A DNA stretch of 64,000 nt from Mytilus trossulus (GCF_036588685.1 NC_086383.1:33732412-33796411), one strand, 5' to 3'. Positions 33,465 to 45,077 are shown, counted from the first letter of the stretch. Numbers and translations: made by a program. Notes: generated by a model not told the origin, from the letters alone.

Positions 33465-34607
33465 GAAAACCTATCTGAGACCGCTTAAATGAGTGTGAGA
33501 CCCCCCTGGTCATTCAATGTTCATAAAATTTAATTAAATTATAGACTCTGTATATATAAAGGTTGTATTAGAAGGATTTTCCAGAATATTGTTATATTCG
33601 ATATCTATGGAGGGCTTATATTGTCACTTTTCAGTTAAAAATTATCAAAATTTTAGGACAAAGGGCACAGGGCATGCAATGATGATAGCCCCCTGATCTT
33701 TCAATCTGCATAATATTAAGCAGACATCTAGTCAATAGGTAGATACACACGTGACTAAAAGGAATTTGGGTACACTTCCTGTTTTCATGTTTACGGAGCG
33801 CCCAAAGTGCCAGTTGGATATTCAAAATATACAGTGAAAACCTACCTGAGACCGCTTAAATGAGTGTGAGACCCCCCTGGTCATTCAATGTCCATAACAT
33901 TTAATTAAATTATAGACTCTGTATATATAAAGGTTGTATTAGAAGGATTTTCCAGAATATTGTTATATTCGATATCTATGGAGGGCTTATATTGTCACTT
34001 TTCAGTTAAAAATTATCAAAATTTTAGGACAAAGGGCACAGGGCTATGATGATAGCCCCCTGATCTTTCAATCTGCCTAATATTAAGCAGACATCTAGTC
34101 AATAGGTAGATACAAACGTGACTAAAAGGAATTTGGGTACACTTCCTGTCTTTCATGTTTACGGAGCGCCCAAAGTGCCAGTTGGATATTCAAAATATAC
34201 AGTGAAAACCTACCTGAGACCGCTTAAATGAGTGTGAGACCCCCCTGGTCATTCAATGTCCATAACATTTAATTAAATTATAAACTCTGTATATATAAAG
34301 GTTGTAATAGAAGGATTTCCCAGAATATTGTTATATTCGATATCTATGGAGGGCTTATATTGTCACTGTCAGTTAAAAAAATTCAAAACTTTAGGACAAA
34401 GGGCACAGGGCAATGGGGATAGCCCCCTGATCCTCCAGTCTGCTGAATATTAAGCAGACATCTAGTCAATAGGTAGATACAAACGTGACTAAAAGGAATT
34501 TGGGTACACTTCCTGTCTTTCATGTTTACGGAGCGCCCAAAGTGCCACTTGGATATTCAAAATATATAGTGAAAACCTACCTGAGACCGCTTAAATGAGT
34601 GTGAGAA
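33465..34607. repeat. Tandem repeat of about 370 bp, 3.1 copies
   Basis: Units start GAAAACCTA(C/T)CTGAGACCGC at 33465, 33836, 34204 and 34571 (periods 371, 368, 367). The third full unit has the most differences. The fourth is cut by the right terminus of element L, so the array belongs to the element. Confidence 0.92.
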
Positions 34608-34756
34608 TATCGAATAACGAACCGGCTGCTAACTTCACATACATGTGCTTAAATAAAAAATAATTTTCTGCATAAAAAGGTCCAAAATTTTTTAGCCTCG
34701 CTCCGCTCGGCGAAGCATCCACATCATTTCAACCTTGGCTACGCCACTGTCAATGA

Positions 34757-35175
34757 TGATTGTGGCCAAGTTTAGTTTAATTTAGCCCAGTAGTTTCAGA
34801 GGAGAAGATTTTTGTAAAAGCTTTAAGCTTCTGTCAAAGTTTGGTACAAATCCAGGATAGTTTAAGAAAGTTATTAAAATTTCAAAAACTTTAACCACAG
34901 AGTGAATATTTGTGGGGGCGACGACGGAATGTAGGATTGCTATGTTTCACTATTTCGAAAAATGTTGAAGGCTAGCAAAATTAAGACCACTTGTAAGTAA
35001 TATACAAAAAAACAGGAAATAAATTTTTACAAAATTTCCATCTGAATATTAGCTTGATTGTAAACAAACTTCTGTTCATGTTTAGAACAGAGTTATTAAA
35101 ATTTCAAAAACTGAGTGAATATTTGTAGAAGACTACAAACGAAATGTAGGATGGCTTAGATAGTCTTGCTTTTGC
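34757..35175 (+). repeat. Repeat M, copy 1 (AAGCTTCTGTCAAAGTTTGG)
   Basis: AAGTTTGGTACAAATCCAGG, AACCACAGAGTGAATATTTG and GAATGTAGGATTGCTATG occur, then a second partial cycle. Same family as 49950-50500 and 51070-51650. Confidence 0.75.
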
Positions 35176-35179
35176 CACT

Positions 35180-35460
35180 AAAGTTGCAGGCGCTATAAAA
35201 ACATGAAAATAAGTTCATGGTCAGATGTACCTCATCAGACAAACATGTTTACCTTTATATAATCATTCTGTATACCAAACATAGTTGACCCTTTTTGAAT
35301 ATCTCTTATAACTTTTACTTATAGTATCCAAGAAATAATCCTTATCACAAAATTTAAATATGAACAAATATCCATGAAAATAAGGTCAAGGTCAGAAGAA
35401 CCTTGTTAGACAGACATGTGCACCATACAATCATTCCATCCATTAAAACATAAATAAACA
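35180..35460 (+). repeat. Repeat B relative
   Basis: CATGAAAATAAGTTCATGGT, ACCAAACATAGTTGACCC and GAAAATAAGGTCAAGGTCAG match the repeat at 1949-2487. Confidence 0.6.
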
Positions 35461-36292
35461 TTAAATTCTCCCTCGCCCTGCTCGTCCGAATTTAAAGTAT
35501 TTCTACTCTAAATTCAATTAGGCTTTAAACAAAACAAACACATAAATAGAGTTAGTTGCTCGCAGTAACATTATTATCTTCTCTTGCGATACAAATTTTA
35601 TTTCACTCTATAATACAAACAACATAATATAAATACATGTAATAAACATAGCAGCCATTAATGTGACTAACTTCGTACTATACGACCTAACTGCGAGCAC
35701 CTTCGATACTAATACATTTTAATGCCAAACTTTATATAGTACCCCACCCGTAGAAACCGCCAAAACTTTTCTCGTGCTTTGTACACGTAACATCAGACTT
35801 TATAAATAGTACTAGTCCTGCAGAACTAGTTCTAAAACTAGTTACACTAATTCCCATCTATATATAATAACTACAAATACCTAAAGGGAAAACCCCAATT
35901 TCAAACGAAATGAAATATATTGAAGAATTACCTTGTTTGAGAGAAACAAATAGTACATAATCACAAAACTGAACATTAATCACTGAACCATGACTTGTTT
36001 AGGCTAGGCATTCCCTCAGGATGGTAATAATGAATTACTGTTTAAAGTCCTGTTGCAATTAAATGCATATTCAGGACAGGTTCGTGAATATTAAGCCTAC
36101 TTTGTGCAATCCACAAATAGAGCAGCAGCAAATGCCATTTTTTAAATCATTGGTTTTAACATGCCAGGGGGTCCAACTTGAGACCAACGCAATAACACAA
36201 AGACCACTGATGTAATCTTTGTATGAAGGACATGTATACCTTTTTTATAATTTTATAATATACCAAATATATAGTCAGCCATATTACACATA
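35461..36292. other. No gene recognised
   Basis: Includes GTACTAGTCCTGCAGAACTA..AACTAGTTCTAAAACTAGT, a small inverted-repeat cluster near 35808-35850. Confidence 0.45.
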
Positions 36293-36583
36293 AGGTTGCA
36301 ACCATTTGATTTTCTGGGGGGGGGGCTATGGTTTTTTTTTCCTGTTCAAACTTTTTTTTTTCGCCTTTGGCGAAGAACAATATATTTTTTTAGCGACAAA
36401 CCAAAAACATTTTTTTTCTTTCAATTTTAGCATTACATAGTGGCAGCTGAGGGTGAAACCAAAATTTTTTTTTCTCATGGTCCAAAACAAATTATTTTTT
36501 CACCAAAACCTGGAAACAAACTTTTTTTTCCAAAAAAAAACATAGCCCCAGCCCCCCCCCCGAAAATCAAATGGTTGCTGCCT
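36293..36583 (+). mobile_element. Element E, copy 2 (G/C-tract type)
   Basis: Ends GCAACCATTTGATTTTCTGG(G)n..CTATGG and CATAGCC..(C)nGAAAATCAAATGGTTGC, the same terminal logic as copy 1 but with a different interior (T-rich blocks, CCTTTGGCGAAG). The T/A runs give spurious frames. Confidence 0.75.
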
Positions 36584-36607
36584 AAAAAATGTCAAATTCA
36601 TGTCATA

Positions 36608-37063
36608 ACAAGAATGTGTTCAAAGTACCCAACATGGATGCCCCCACTCGCATTATCATTTTACATGTTCAATGGAACATGAAATTGGGTAAAAAGTCTT
36701 CTTTGGCATTAAAATTAGAAAGATCATACCATAGGGAATCTGTGTACTAAGTTTCAAGTTGATTGGACTTCATCAAAAACTACCTCGACTAAAAACTTTA
36801 ACCTGAAACTTGCACTTTCCTTTTCTATTTTAATTGGACCGTGAAATTGGGGTCAAAAGTCTAATTTGGCTGTAAAATTAGAAAGATCATATCATAAGGA
36901 ACATACATACTAAATTTCATGTTGATTGCACTTCAGCTTAAAAAAAACCTACCTTGACCAAAAACTTTAACCTGAAGCGGGACAGACGGACGAACGGTAC
37001 GACGAACGGACGAACAGACCAGAAAACATAATGCCCCTCTACTATCATAGATGGGGCATAAAA
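36608..37063 (+). mobile_element. MITE F, copy 2
   Basis: AACAAGAATGTGTTCAAAGT at the start and CATAGATGGGGCATAAAAAC at the end. Two internal cycles of GTGAAATTGGGGTCAAAAGT .. AAAACTTTAACCTGAA.. and a GGACGAACGG-rich stretch. Non-coding. Confidence 0.8.
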
Positions 37064-38099
37064 ACACTCTGCTTATTGAACCTGAAATATAGGGTAAAAT
37101 GTATAATGAAACACCATGAGGCATCTGCATACAGATATGGAGCTATCGAGCCTCTTCTACAGTTTGCATAATTATGATTTTACATAAATCCTTTTAGCAT
37201 TATAGTCACCTATTAACAGCATTGGTAGCTATATGATGGTAATCAGCAAACACAATGATCAATTCTGTAAGGTAGTGCTTAAAGCATCGTTTATTTTGGG
37301 TCTTATTCAAACCAGCAAAGAAATTACACAAAAAATTCTTAAAAAAGTTGAATGATGATGATCGACACCTAATGAAAATATAAATCATCTGCATGTGTGT
37401 CATACCGTGGACCACAGAAATCTCTTCCCCCATTTACTTATCCAAATTCAAATGAAATGAGGCTGGTTTTTCAAATATATTTTATTTACCAATTATAATT
37501 ATTATGATATATCACAATGATACAAAATATCCAAATGGAACCAAACACAATCTGCTTTTGTTAGGTGTGTACGAATATCAAAAAACAAATTGATTCTAGG
37601 GATATGATTTTGGACACGTCTGTAAATTATCTCTACAATAAAAAGGAGGAAAAGGATCTGCATCATGGGTTTTGTATCATTAGCATAATATTACATTTAT
37701 ACAAAATAAATGTTGACATTACTGAGGATTCTATTTATTTTCCGGGTTGTTTTTATAATATTGTTTTGAATACTAATTAGGGGGAGATAATCCTAATGTA
37801 ATTTCCAATTAAATAAGCATTATGAATTAAATTAAATCATGTCTAATTTTTGATACATGTATTAAATTCTGTAAACAGAGTAATTATTCTTTGTTTAATA
37901 AAAAAAACCTTTTTATTGCTAACCAAACTTATAAAAGAATTCCATAAACAACAGAATCCTCAATTAGTGCCAACTTTTAAAAATGACATTAAAAAAACAT
38001 TACAATTCTTAAACAAAGGAAATTAAAGCTATGTTTATGCTACAATAAAAAATACATGAATCAAATTATTTTTTGAGAACAAACTCAACTTATTTACTG
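37064..38099. other. No gene recognised
   Basis: AT-rich. A 71-codon plus frame at 37565-37780 (ends GCFYNIVLNTN) has no recognised motif and no flanking splice or repeat evidence. Confidence 0.45.
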
Positions 38100-39099
38100 G
38101 GTTATAAAAAAACAAAATAGCAGAGACGTGGATGAAGAGGATTTTTCAGAGGGCCCCCTTCAGTGGGAAAAATTTGGTTTAATATTTAGGGAATCACTAA
38201 AACATGACTGGAGCAGGGCCCCGCTGAAGCAGTCAGTGCCCCCCGTATTCCTGGAAAATTGCTGGATCCACCACTGACTAAATATCTTGATCTGTGCAAA
38301 AAATTATTAGATCACCAAGGATATGTTTAACAATTCATTTCATATTTTTAATCACATGCTGTTTTAAAATAAAAAGTAAAGTTTATTTACTCACACCAAA
38401 TTTCTAAGCATATTAATCTTTATTAAATATCCCCCCCCCAAAACCCCTTTCGGAGGAAAAATTTGGTTGATTGTACAGGAAATGACTGGTGTTGGGCCCT
38501 TTATGTTAAGTTCTGGATTCGCAAATAGGTAAAGTGAGTAAGTGTATGATATGTTTGTTTATCCATCTACAACTTTAACCCACAATTATCAAGATTAAAT
38601 GGGACTTTCTCTAAACTTTCAAATAATCTTCAGTATCTGCCAACACTGTGTTCCATTGTTTTCACTTCAAAAAGGTTGGGAAAACCCAAAATTTCATTAT
38701 AATAAATTAAAAAACATACTGCCTTTAGTACAGAAAATCAGCTGAAAGTTTCAATGAAAATCTACCAAGCTGTGGATGAGAGCTGATGATGGACAAACAA
38801 ACAAACAATACAAATCTTCTTTAACACCCCATTTCAAAGGCATATTTATGGGGATGTCTCCTCTCCCTGTTGCGGGAAAAATTTTGTTTAATTAATTGCG
38901 CTGGCCCCCTCTAAGAAAGTCCTTTAGGACCCCGCAAAATTTAAGTTTTAATGAATCATCAATTAAAAAACAATAATTGAATGCAAATGGAATACAAATA
39001 ATATAAATAAAAAAATATCCAATTTGAAACTCAATACAGGAATAAAAACAATTTGTTTACAACTCATTCTGCCACAAGATTACTGTCTAAGGATTCTAC
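38100..39099. repeat. Scattered 'ctggatccaccactg' fragments
   Basis: AGGGCCCCCTTCAGTGGGAA and GCTGGATCCACCACTGAC (about 38150-38280), CCCCCCCCAAAACCCCTTTC (38431) and CTGGCCCCCTCTAAGAAAG (about 38902) belong to the same loose repeat class. Otherwise AT-rich. Confidence 0.45.
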
Positions 39100-39129
39100 T
39101 AAAAAAAGATAGTAACAGTTCAGCCACGG

Positions 39130-39187
39130 TTTGCAGGATATTGTCTGAAGATTGTACCACACAAGGCAGCAAAGGTGACACTTTCAA
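39130..39187 (-). ncRNA. Exon-like segment E6' (acceptor end only)
   Basis: Strong acceptor on minus, TTATTTGTTTCAG|TTGAAAGTG, with the exon starting at 39187. The downstream end is undefined, so this could be the terminal exon of the cassette transcript. It can be read as VTFAALCGTIFRQYPANRG then a stop, or in another open frame, so short coding is not excluded. It lies where an E6 exon is expected after E1 of cassette 1. Confidence 0.4.
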
Positions 39188-39311
39188 CTGAAACAAATAA
39201 AGTCAAGTTTTAATTATTGTTTGATTTCGAATTAATTATTATTCTGGAATATAATAACATTTAATGTGCAATTTTTCAAATAAAAAAAGAACCTGATATC
39301 ACTGAATGTGA

Positions 39312-39600
39312 AATATAAAAAATAGAAGATGTGGTATGATTGCCAATGAGACAACTCTCCACAAGAGACCAAATGATACAGAAATTCAAAACAACTATAG
39401 ACTGTATGACCGTCGACAATGAGCAATGCCCATAAACCATTATCAAGTCAACTATAAAAGATTCCCAAAATGACATCTGTAAAACAATTCAATCAAGATA
39501 ACTAATGGCCTCATTTATGTACAAAAAATGAACAAAAAACAAATATGTAACACATCAACATAAAACCCCAGAAACAGGCTCCTGAAGACAAAAATAAACT
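39312..39600 (+). repeat. Repeat G, long copy
   Basis: GATGTGGTATGATTGCCAAT, CAACTCTCCACAAGAGACCA, ATGACCGTCGACAATGAGCA and AGAAACAGGCTCCTGAAGAC occur in order. Its reverse complement is at 41000-41362. Confidence 0.8.
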
Positions 39601-39619
39601 TTCCAAACTTTTCTGAGAC

Positions 39620-39901
39620 TTAAGGTGGTACCTTACACTACAGGGAGATAACTCTGTAAAATCAGCTAAACGTTTTAATTACGTCGTGTTATTTAGGGAG
39701 GATTAAGCTTTTTAATGATCAAAAGTAGTGTTTGTAAGACTGCTATATAATCAGTGTAATTTATCTGATAAAATAGTTCGTTCAATGTTTTTGAAATTTT
39801 TATATTTTTGTCAAAGGGTCAAAAGTAATACTTTGTCAAAATTTTATGAAAATATAAACGAGCCAAATTAATTTTAGTGAAAGTGTTGGGTACCACCTTA
39901 A
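39620..39901 (+). mobile_element. TTAA MITE, copy 3 (best preserved)
   Basis: TTAA at 39620-39623 and 39898-39901. Ends GGTGGTACC / GGTACCACC. Interior CTACAGGGAGATAACTCTG. Confidence 0.9.
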
Positions 39902-40293
39902 CATCAATTTTCCATGAGTAATTATTTGAAATATTCAACATGATGAATGCAGAAGCTGCTGATAAATGCACTAAACAAAAAGTTAAAATAATTGAATACG
40001 GTATGTTATTTGTTGTTTAGTTGACACTTACTCCACACAAAATTTATGTTAAAAATGTAGGAATAAAATTCTTTTGAAAGTTGAAACGAATATATGAACC
40101 ACTGAATGTAAGGCAGTTATTATGCATCTTTTTATAAAAGCTATTTTTTTACTTGATATCAGGTTATATCCCCTTCATATTTCTTGTTCAGGAAAGGGAC
40201 AAAAAATCAGTAAAAATGGATACATAGATATCTAGGGGCATAGATACATGTATACTTAAAATTTAAATTGTTTGTTGATTAATAAATTCTCAC

Positions 40294-40352
40294 CTTAAAC
40301 AGCTCTCTTTACTCCTCAAGCAAGTTACCCAAAGGAAACTTGTGATGCTAAC
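40294..40352 (-). ncRNA. Cassette 1, exon E1 (59 bp)
   Basis: On minus: acceptor TTTGTTTTACAG|GTTAGCATCA and donor TTTAAG|GTGAGA. It aligns with E1 of cassettes 2 and 3 at the 5' end (GTTAGCA.CA), but its body has diverged most. Non-coding in all frames. Confidence 0.5.
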
Positions 40353-40680
40353 CTGTAAAACAAAGTTCAAGGTCAGTTATTCGCAACTTTAAAAAATATA
40401 TATAGATCATAATAATTGAGTAAAAGTTCTCGAATAACATACAAAATTCTGTGAGAAAATAATTGGTATTCAAAATCAAACTAATGGTTATGTTTTCTGC
40501 TCTTTGTATGTTTTTTTTATCTCTCCAACTCATTCTCGATTGCTATTTTCAATTCTATTAAGTTTGCAATACAAAAATAAACTTGTACTTTATCATATAG
40601 TATAGTATTTCAAACCTTTAAAAAACAATTGATATCAATTACTATTAAATTATGAAAAAAACTAAAAGCTTGTATACCTA

Positions 40681-40750
40681 CCATCATGTTAACAATATCA
40701 GATATTCAAGTCTTACTCCCCACACCATGAAAACATTGTAATTTCAACAA
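40681..40750 (-). ncRNA. Cassette 1, exon E2 (70 bp)
   Basis: Acceptor CATTTTTTTTCCAG|GTTGTTG, core TTTTCATGGTGTGGGGAGTA, donor CATGATG|GTAGGTA. The same core and the GTAGGT donor occur in E2 of cassettes 2 and 3. Confidence 0.6.
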
Positions 40751-40999
40751 CCTGGAAAAAAATGTTTTTAAGATTAAATTGTCCATAAGATTTTTTTTAA
40801 AAGTGTAACAAAATTATGCCTTGTCACATTTCTTATGAATTTGTCTTATACTATCATTTTCTGTATGTTAACTTGATACCTAAGGTACAAAACAATTCAA
40901 TTGAATACAAGTTGTTGTTCACATCCATTTGTATTTTTGTGCATCTGATGAGTTGAGCCTTTTTCAACTGATTTTTATAGTTCGTTCTTATGTTGTACT

Positions 41000-41362
41000 G
41001 TTATACCACTGTCCCAGGTTAGGGGGAGGGTTGGGATCCTGCTAACATGTTTAACCCCGCCACATTATTTATGTACATGCTTGTCCCAAGTCAGGAGCCT
41101 GTAATTCAGTGGTTGTCGTTTGTTTATGTGTTACATATTTGTTTTTCGTTCATTTTTTTTTACATAAATAAGGCCGTTAGTTTTCTTGTTTGAATTGTTT
41201 TACATTGTCTTATCAGAACCTTTTATAGTTGACTATGCAGTATGGGCTTTGCTCATTGTTGAAGGCTGTACAGTGACCTATATTTGTTAATGTCTGTGTC
41301 ATTTTGGTCTTTTGTGGATAGTTGTCTCAATGGCAATCATACCACATCTTCTTTTTAATGTG
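41000..41362 (-). repeat. Repeat G, reverse copy inside cassette 1
   Basis: CTGTCCCAGGTTAGGGGGAG, TTTTCTTGTTTGAATTGTTT, TTGCTCATTGTTGAAGGCTG and GTCTCAATGGCAATCATACC occur in order. Confidence 0.8.
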
Positions 41363-41478
41363 TTATAAAATTGTTCAGCATTGATGTAGATGTCCTCAAA
41401 ATCATACTCATTATAAACAAATAATTTAAAATGCCTATAATAATATGATCATTAGTTTTGTGGAATATTTCAACTCAC

Positions 41479-41556
41479 CACATATTTTTCATGGTAAGGC
41501 CTCAGACTGGGTTGAAGATTTAATTGACCATCTTCCTTCAGAGCTGCTATCCTAAC
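41479..41556 (-). ncRNA. Cassette 1, exon E3 (78 bp)
   Basis: Acceptor ACCACCTTCAAG|GTTAGG, core GAGGCCTTACCATGAAAAAT preceded by TCTTCAACCCAGTCT, donor TATGTG|GTGAGT. This copy has a GT donor; the other two have GC. Confidence 0.55.
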
Positions 41557-41749
41557 CTTGAAGGTGGTTTATGTCCTCATCTTATTGTCCATTTGCTTTC
41601 AGAAATAACATTAGGTAAAAATAAATATCAGATGCACTTTTTAAGTCTTTTGAAATTTCACCTAATCAATTGTAGTTACCCACAATTTCTCCCACCCTCC
41701 AAATCTATTATCTATAGCTAGAGCTCTGCTTACATTTTTTTTTATTTAC

Positions 41750-41786
41750 AGAACTCTAAATAAAAGTAATTTTAGCAAGTATACAT
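41750..41786 (-). ncRNA. Cassette 1, exon E4 (37 bp)
   Basis: Acceptor CTTTAAATATCAG|ATGTATAC, donor GAGTTCT|GTAAAT. Caution: on the plus strand the same border reads TTTTTTTTATTTACAG|AACTC, an equally good acceptor, so strand is uncertain for E4. Confidence 0.4.
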
Positions 41787-41896
41787 CTGATATTTAAAGA
41801 AAATGTGTACAAAAGTGAATATTTTAATTAAAAAAGTTATATTCCATATAAACACTCAGGAAATTTCAAGTATAATGAGTATAACAAAGGAATTAC

Positions 41897-41940
41897 CTCC
41901 CTTGTGTCCTGAAAATTTCACCCTGTTGAGACTCCACACC
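41897..41940 (-). ncRNA. Cassette 1, exon E5 (44 bp)
   Basis: Acceptor TTAAATATTTAAAG|GGTGTGG, core GTCTCAACAGGGTGAAATTT, donor AAGGGAG|GTAATT. Same length and donor as cassette 2. Confidence 0.5.
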
Positions 41941-42377
41941 CTTTAAATATTTAACAATACAAAATTTGTATAATTAAAATAAAGAAATAATATGTAAAAA
42001 CAACAACACATTTCAATAAAGGGATGCGCTTTAGCACATGATACGGCCGTTGCTCTTTTAAGTTTCACCAAAACTGCATAAAATCCCCCTTTTTTAAGTA
42101 TAAAAATTCATTACTTAAGAAAACGTAAAACCTAAAATTAATAAAAAGGGAAAGGGAGCTTATGTCAATAGATATAAACAATTCACCAAAGTTTCATGGA
42201 CATTGGTGAAAGCCTTTTTGAGTTATTGTCCAGGTGTGAAAAATCCCCCTTTTTTATGAATAAAGCCCCATAAATCCAAAACTTAAAATCTGGAATTTAT
42301 AAAAATTGAAAGGGAGCAATAACAAAATGTATATAAAAATTCAGGAAACTAAAAAAAAACACTTTACATATTTTTTT

Positions 42378-42574
42378 TTTAGATTCTCCATTCTAAACCA
42401 ACTGGAGGCCTTTTGACTAGACAGACCATTATTAAGTTGACAAGTAAAATTTGTCTGTTCCATTTCATTTTCAAAGTAAAAATGAAATAGAGATACAGGG
42501 GGTGGGGGAATAACGAAGATCTAACAATTGTAAATACAAGCTTCCAATCTAATTGAAAATGGAGAATCTTTACA

Positions 42575-42575
<1 letters not shown>
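42378..42575. repeat. Inverted AGATTCTCCATT pair in cassette 1
   Basis: TAGATTCTCCATTCTAAA near 42381 faces AATTGAAAATGGAGAATCTT near 42552. The same pair occurs in cassette 2 (46068 and 46201). An uninterrupted T run follows at 42579. Confidence 0.65.
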
Positions 42576-42606
<31 letters not shown>

Positions 42607-42649
42607 AAAATTACATTTTTTGAAATATATACAAAAAAAATTTGAATAA

Positions 42650-42694
42650 CATTCTTCAGTTTTATCACATAATCATTGCTGCAGCCACAGCTTC
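42650..42694 (-). ncRNA. Cassette 1, exon E6 (acceptor defined)
   Basis: Acceptor TTATTTCTATTTCAG|GAAGCTG, then GTGGCTGCAGCAATGATTAT. The downstream donor is not clear; the border given is approximate. Confidence 0.45.
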
Positions 42695-42834
42695 CTGAAA
42701 TAGAAATAAACATTCTTAAACATATTTGTCAAAACAAGATCAAACCGATATACCGATTTATACAATTATTAGCAAAAAAGGATGATAAAATCAATGGTTG
42801 ATGTGCATCATGTTTATTTTCCTTTATTAGTTGT

Positions 42835-43190
42835 ATGAATTAATGCATTGGTTTTCTAGTTTGAAACTGTTTCACATTTTGTTATGTTCAGGCAGGGCCT
42901 TTAAAACTGGTACTGTAAAACCAGAAATTATTGCATGCTATTCTTGTGATTTTTCAACAAATGGACAAATATGCAAGATAAATAATCCCAAGATTTCAGA
43001 AAAATCTGGCCTCAAAGTTTTGCATTAGAGATTAGATTTATAAATACAAGTTCCTATTGTGATATTCAACCAGTTGCATTATTTACATTCATATAGGTTT
43101 TGCTCATTGCTGAAGGTCCTACAGTGATTGTAATTTGCTTCTCTTATTGATAGTTGAGTAGTTGGCAATCTTATAACATCTCTTTATTCT
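42835..43190 (+). repeat. Diverged repeat G between cassettes 1 and 2
   Basis: TGGTTTTCTAGTTTGAAACT, CTGAAGGTCCTACAGTG and TAGTTGGCAATCTTATAACA. It occupies the same place as the copy at 46940-47115, so it was duplicated with the cassette. It contains a lone TACTGTAAAACCAG MITE-like end near 42912. Confidence 0.65.
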
Positions 43191-43318
43191 TAAATACCCA
43201 ATCCAGATTACCAGTATAATTAAAACTATTAATTTGGAAAATATTTCAAAATACATGTGTTCATAAAAAAATACATGGTGAATTTAAAAGTTCATTAATC
43301 AATATTTTAGTTTCTTAC

Positions 43319-43382
43319 CATAAAATTCAGCTCCAATGGCCGTTTCCCAGCTTCAATCCTTGCAGACAAGCTGTGGTGCTAA
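43319..43382 (-). ncRNA. Cassette 2, exon E1 (64 bp)
   Basis: Acceptor TTTTATATTTCAAG|TTAGCACC, core ACGGCCATTGGAGCTGA, donor TTTTATG|GTAAGA. The core matches E1 of cassette 3. All three frames contain stops. Confidence 0.6.
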
Positions 43383-44235
43383 CTTGAAATATAAAATACA
43401 AAATTGTTTTAAAGGATAACTTCTGAAATACTGTATCTATGATATATAAAATGGGTTATATATGCGATAGGTTTTGACAACATTGGTTAGACATCAATCC
43501 AACAACACAATTCAATTCTAAAAGGAGTAGGCTTAAAAGGGTTAAGTTGGCCCTAAGATTTTTTATTTTTTTTTAAATCAAGCCCAAATACTACAAATTT
43601 AACATATATATTGTTCTGGTATCATTATTGATACAAAATAAACACTTCATTTTGGCATCTGACACTATAAACTATTAAGTTATGACATCTAGATTATGCA
43701 ATTCTGGTGTATTCGCAAAAGCGCCAATTAAGGTCCAATTTTTCACAATTCAGAACAGTTTTTAGCATATCCAGTAATAGTTTATGTCTTTTTATTTAAA
43801 TACATGTATTACCCTTGGTTCCTATAAGTTACGAAACATTTTGGATCAAAGGTATTCTTTAAGCTTTTAGGTATGAAAATTCACAAAATTATAGCATTTT
43901 GATAATATCTCCCAATATAGCTAATTATGGAGACTACAATGTATTATAAAGAAGCGATTTATTTTAAGTCACATTAAGTTTCTTGAAATATATCCATTTA
44001 AGATCCAAATTGGGGCCCCTTTGATATTCTATGATAAAAGTTGAAATTTAAAATCTATTATAAGGCCATACTTTGCCAAGAGACCATTGTCATATGATAC
44101 TGATAAAATAAAGAGTATATACTGTTGACCAAACTCTTATAAACCTTTAACCCTAGAAAAGTCAGTATTCATTTTAAAATAATCTTATTTATAGATTATT
44201 TTTTTTTAAACAGGATTAACAATACTCGTACCTAC

Positions 44236-44303
44236 CTACATATTAGCTGTATTTGACCACCAAGTCTTATTCCCACACCATGAAAATATGCCACAGAAAG
44301 TAC
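44236..44303 (-). ncRNA. Cassette 2, exon E2 (68 bp)
   Basis: Acceptor TTAAGTTCTTTTTAG|GTACT, core TTTTCATGGTGTGGGAATAA plus GACTTGG, donor ATGTAG|GTAGGT. Same length as cassette 3 E2 (68 bp), about 80 percent alike by eye. Confidence 0.65.
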
Positions 44304-44627
44304 CTAAAAAGAACTTAACACATTTATTAATTTTACAAACCAATTTCTATGTCAACCTAAAGATTGATTTACACATTTTTCTGATTTCTTACTTCAAGTA
44401 CCAATAGTATAAAATCCACATATTTTGTAAAGATTGAAAAACAAACAAAAGTAGTCAAGGTTTATGATTTGAATTCTGCACTCAACTAATTTGAATAATG
44501 AAAATGAGTTGTCTCCCATTGAATGAACAAATCTTGCTGTTAATTGTGCTAGTCTCCCCTTGAAAGTTAATTCCTATCTTAGAATTTACTCCTGCAATTG
44601 TAATAGAAATTCTTGTTAATGTACAAT

Positions 44628-45077
44628 CAAGGGGTACAATCAAAATTACGTGATGGATATACACACACCGGAAGTTACAGTCGAACTCGCCGCTTGAAAG
44701 GTTAGTAGTTGCATTTTCTTGTTTATATCAATTAAATTTTGATTAATAAGTTGGCACACCGAATGTCGGATAGTATGTAGTTTTAAAATACACAATTGTT
44801 TTTGCTAGAAAGCGTGCAGTTATTGAAAACACTTCGACACAGTTCCAAATTTTCAACGAATTTTTGTGTCGAAGTGTTAGCATTAACTGCACGATTTCCA
44901 GCAATGATAATTGTGTATTTCAAAACTAGATAGTATCCGACATTCTGTGCACTACCTTATTTATTAAATTTTATTGATATAAACAAGTAAATACGACTAC
45001 TTACCTTTCAAGCGGTCTGCTCGACTGTTACTTCCGGTGTGTGTATATCCATCACGTGATTTTGATTGTACCCCTTG
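44628..45077. mobile_element. 450-bp near-palindromic element
   Basis: Ends CAAGGGGTAC / GTACCCCTTG flanked by ACAAT on both sides (44623-44627 and 45078-45082). The two halves of about 205 bp are inverted copies (GTGATGGATATACACACACC.. and CACTTCGACACA near the centre) with roughly 85-90 percent identity by eye. No coding. It sits between E2 and E3 of cassette 2 and explains part of that cassette's extra length. Confidence 0.88.

Larger units (their letters stand above)
33044..34644. mobile_element. Element L: 9-bp TSD transposon carrying a satellite array
   Basis: Perfect 40-bp inverted termini (ATGTATGTGAAGTTAGCAGC.. at 33044-33083, mirrored at 34605-34644) flanked by GTGCTTAAA (33035-33043 and 34645-34653). 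A 9-bp target duplication fits Mutator-like elements (family knowledge), but the interior has no transposase. About three tandem 370-bp units fill most of the right half. It lies inside element K. Confidence 0.88.
31669..34749. mobile_element. Element K: CAGTGGCGTAGC-ended insertion, host of element L
   Basis: 12-bp inverted ends CAGTGGCGTAGC (31669-31680) and GCTACGCCACTG (34738-34749), flanked by TCAAT on both sides (31664-31668 and 34750-34754). GCATCCACATCATTT occurs both near the left (about 31890) and just inside the right end (34716), so the element is internally rearranged. No transposase frame was found. CAGTGG ends recall hAT-like families, but a 5-bp rather than 8-bp duplication does not fit, so the class is left open. 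Confidence 0.65.
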
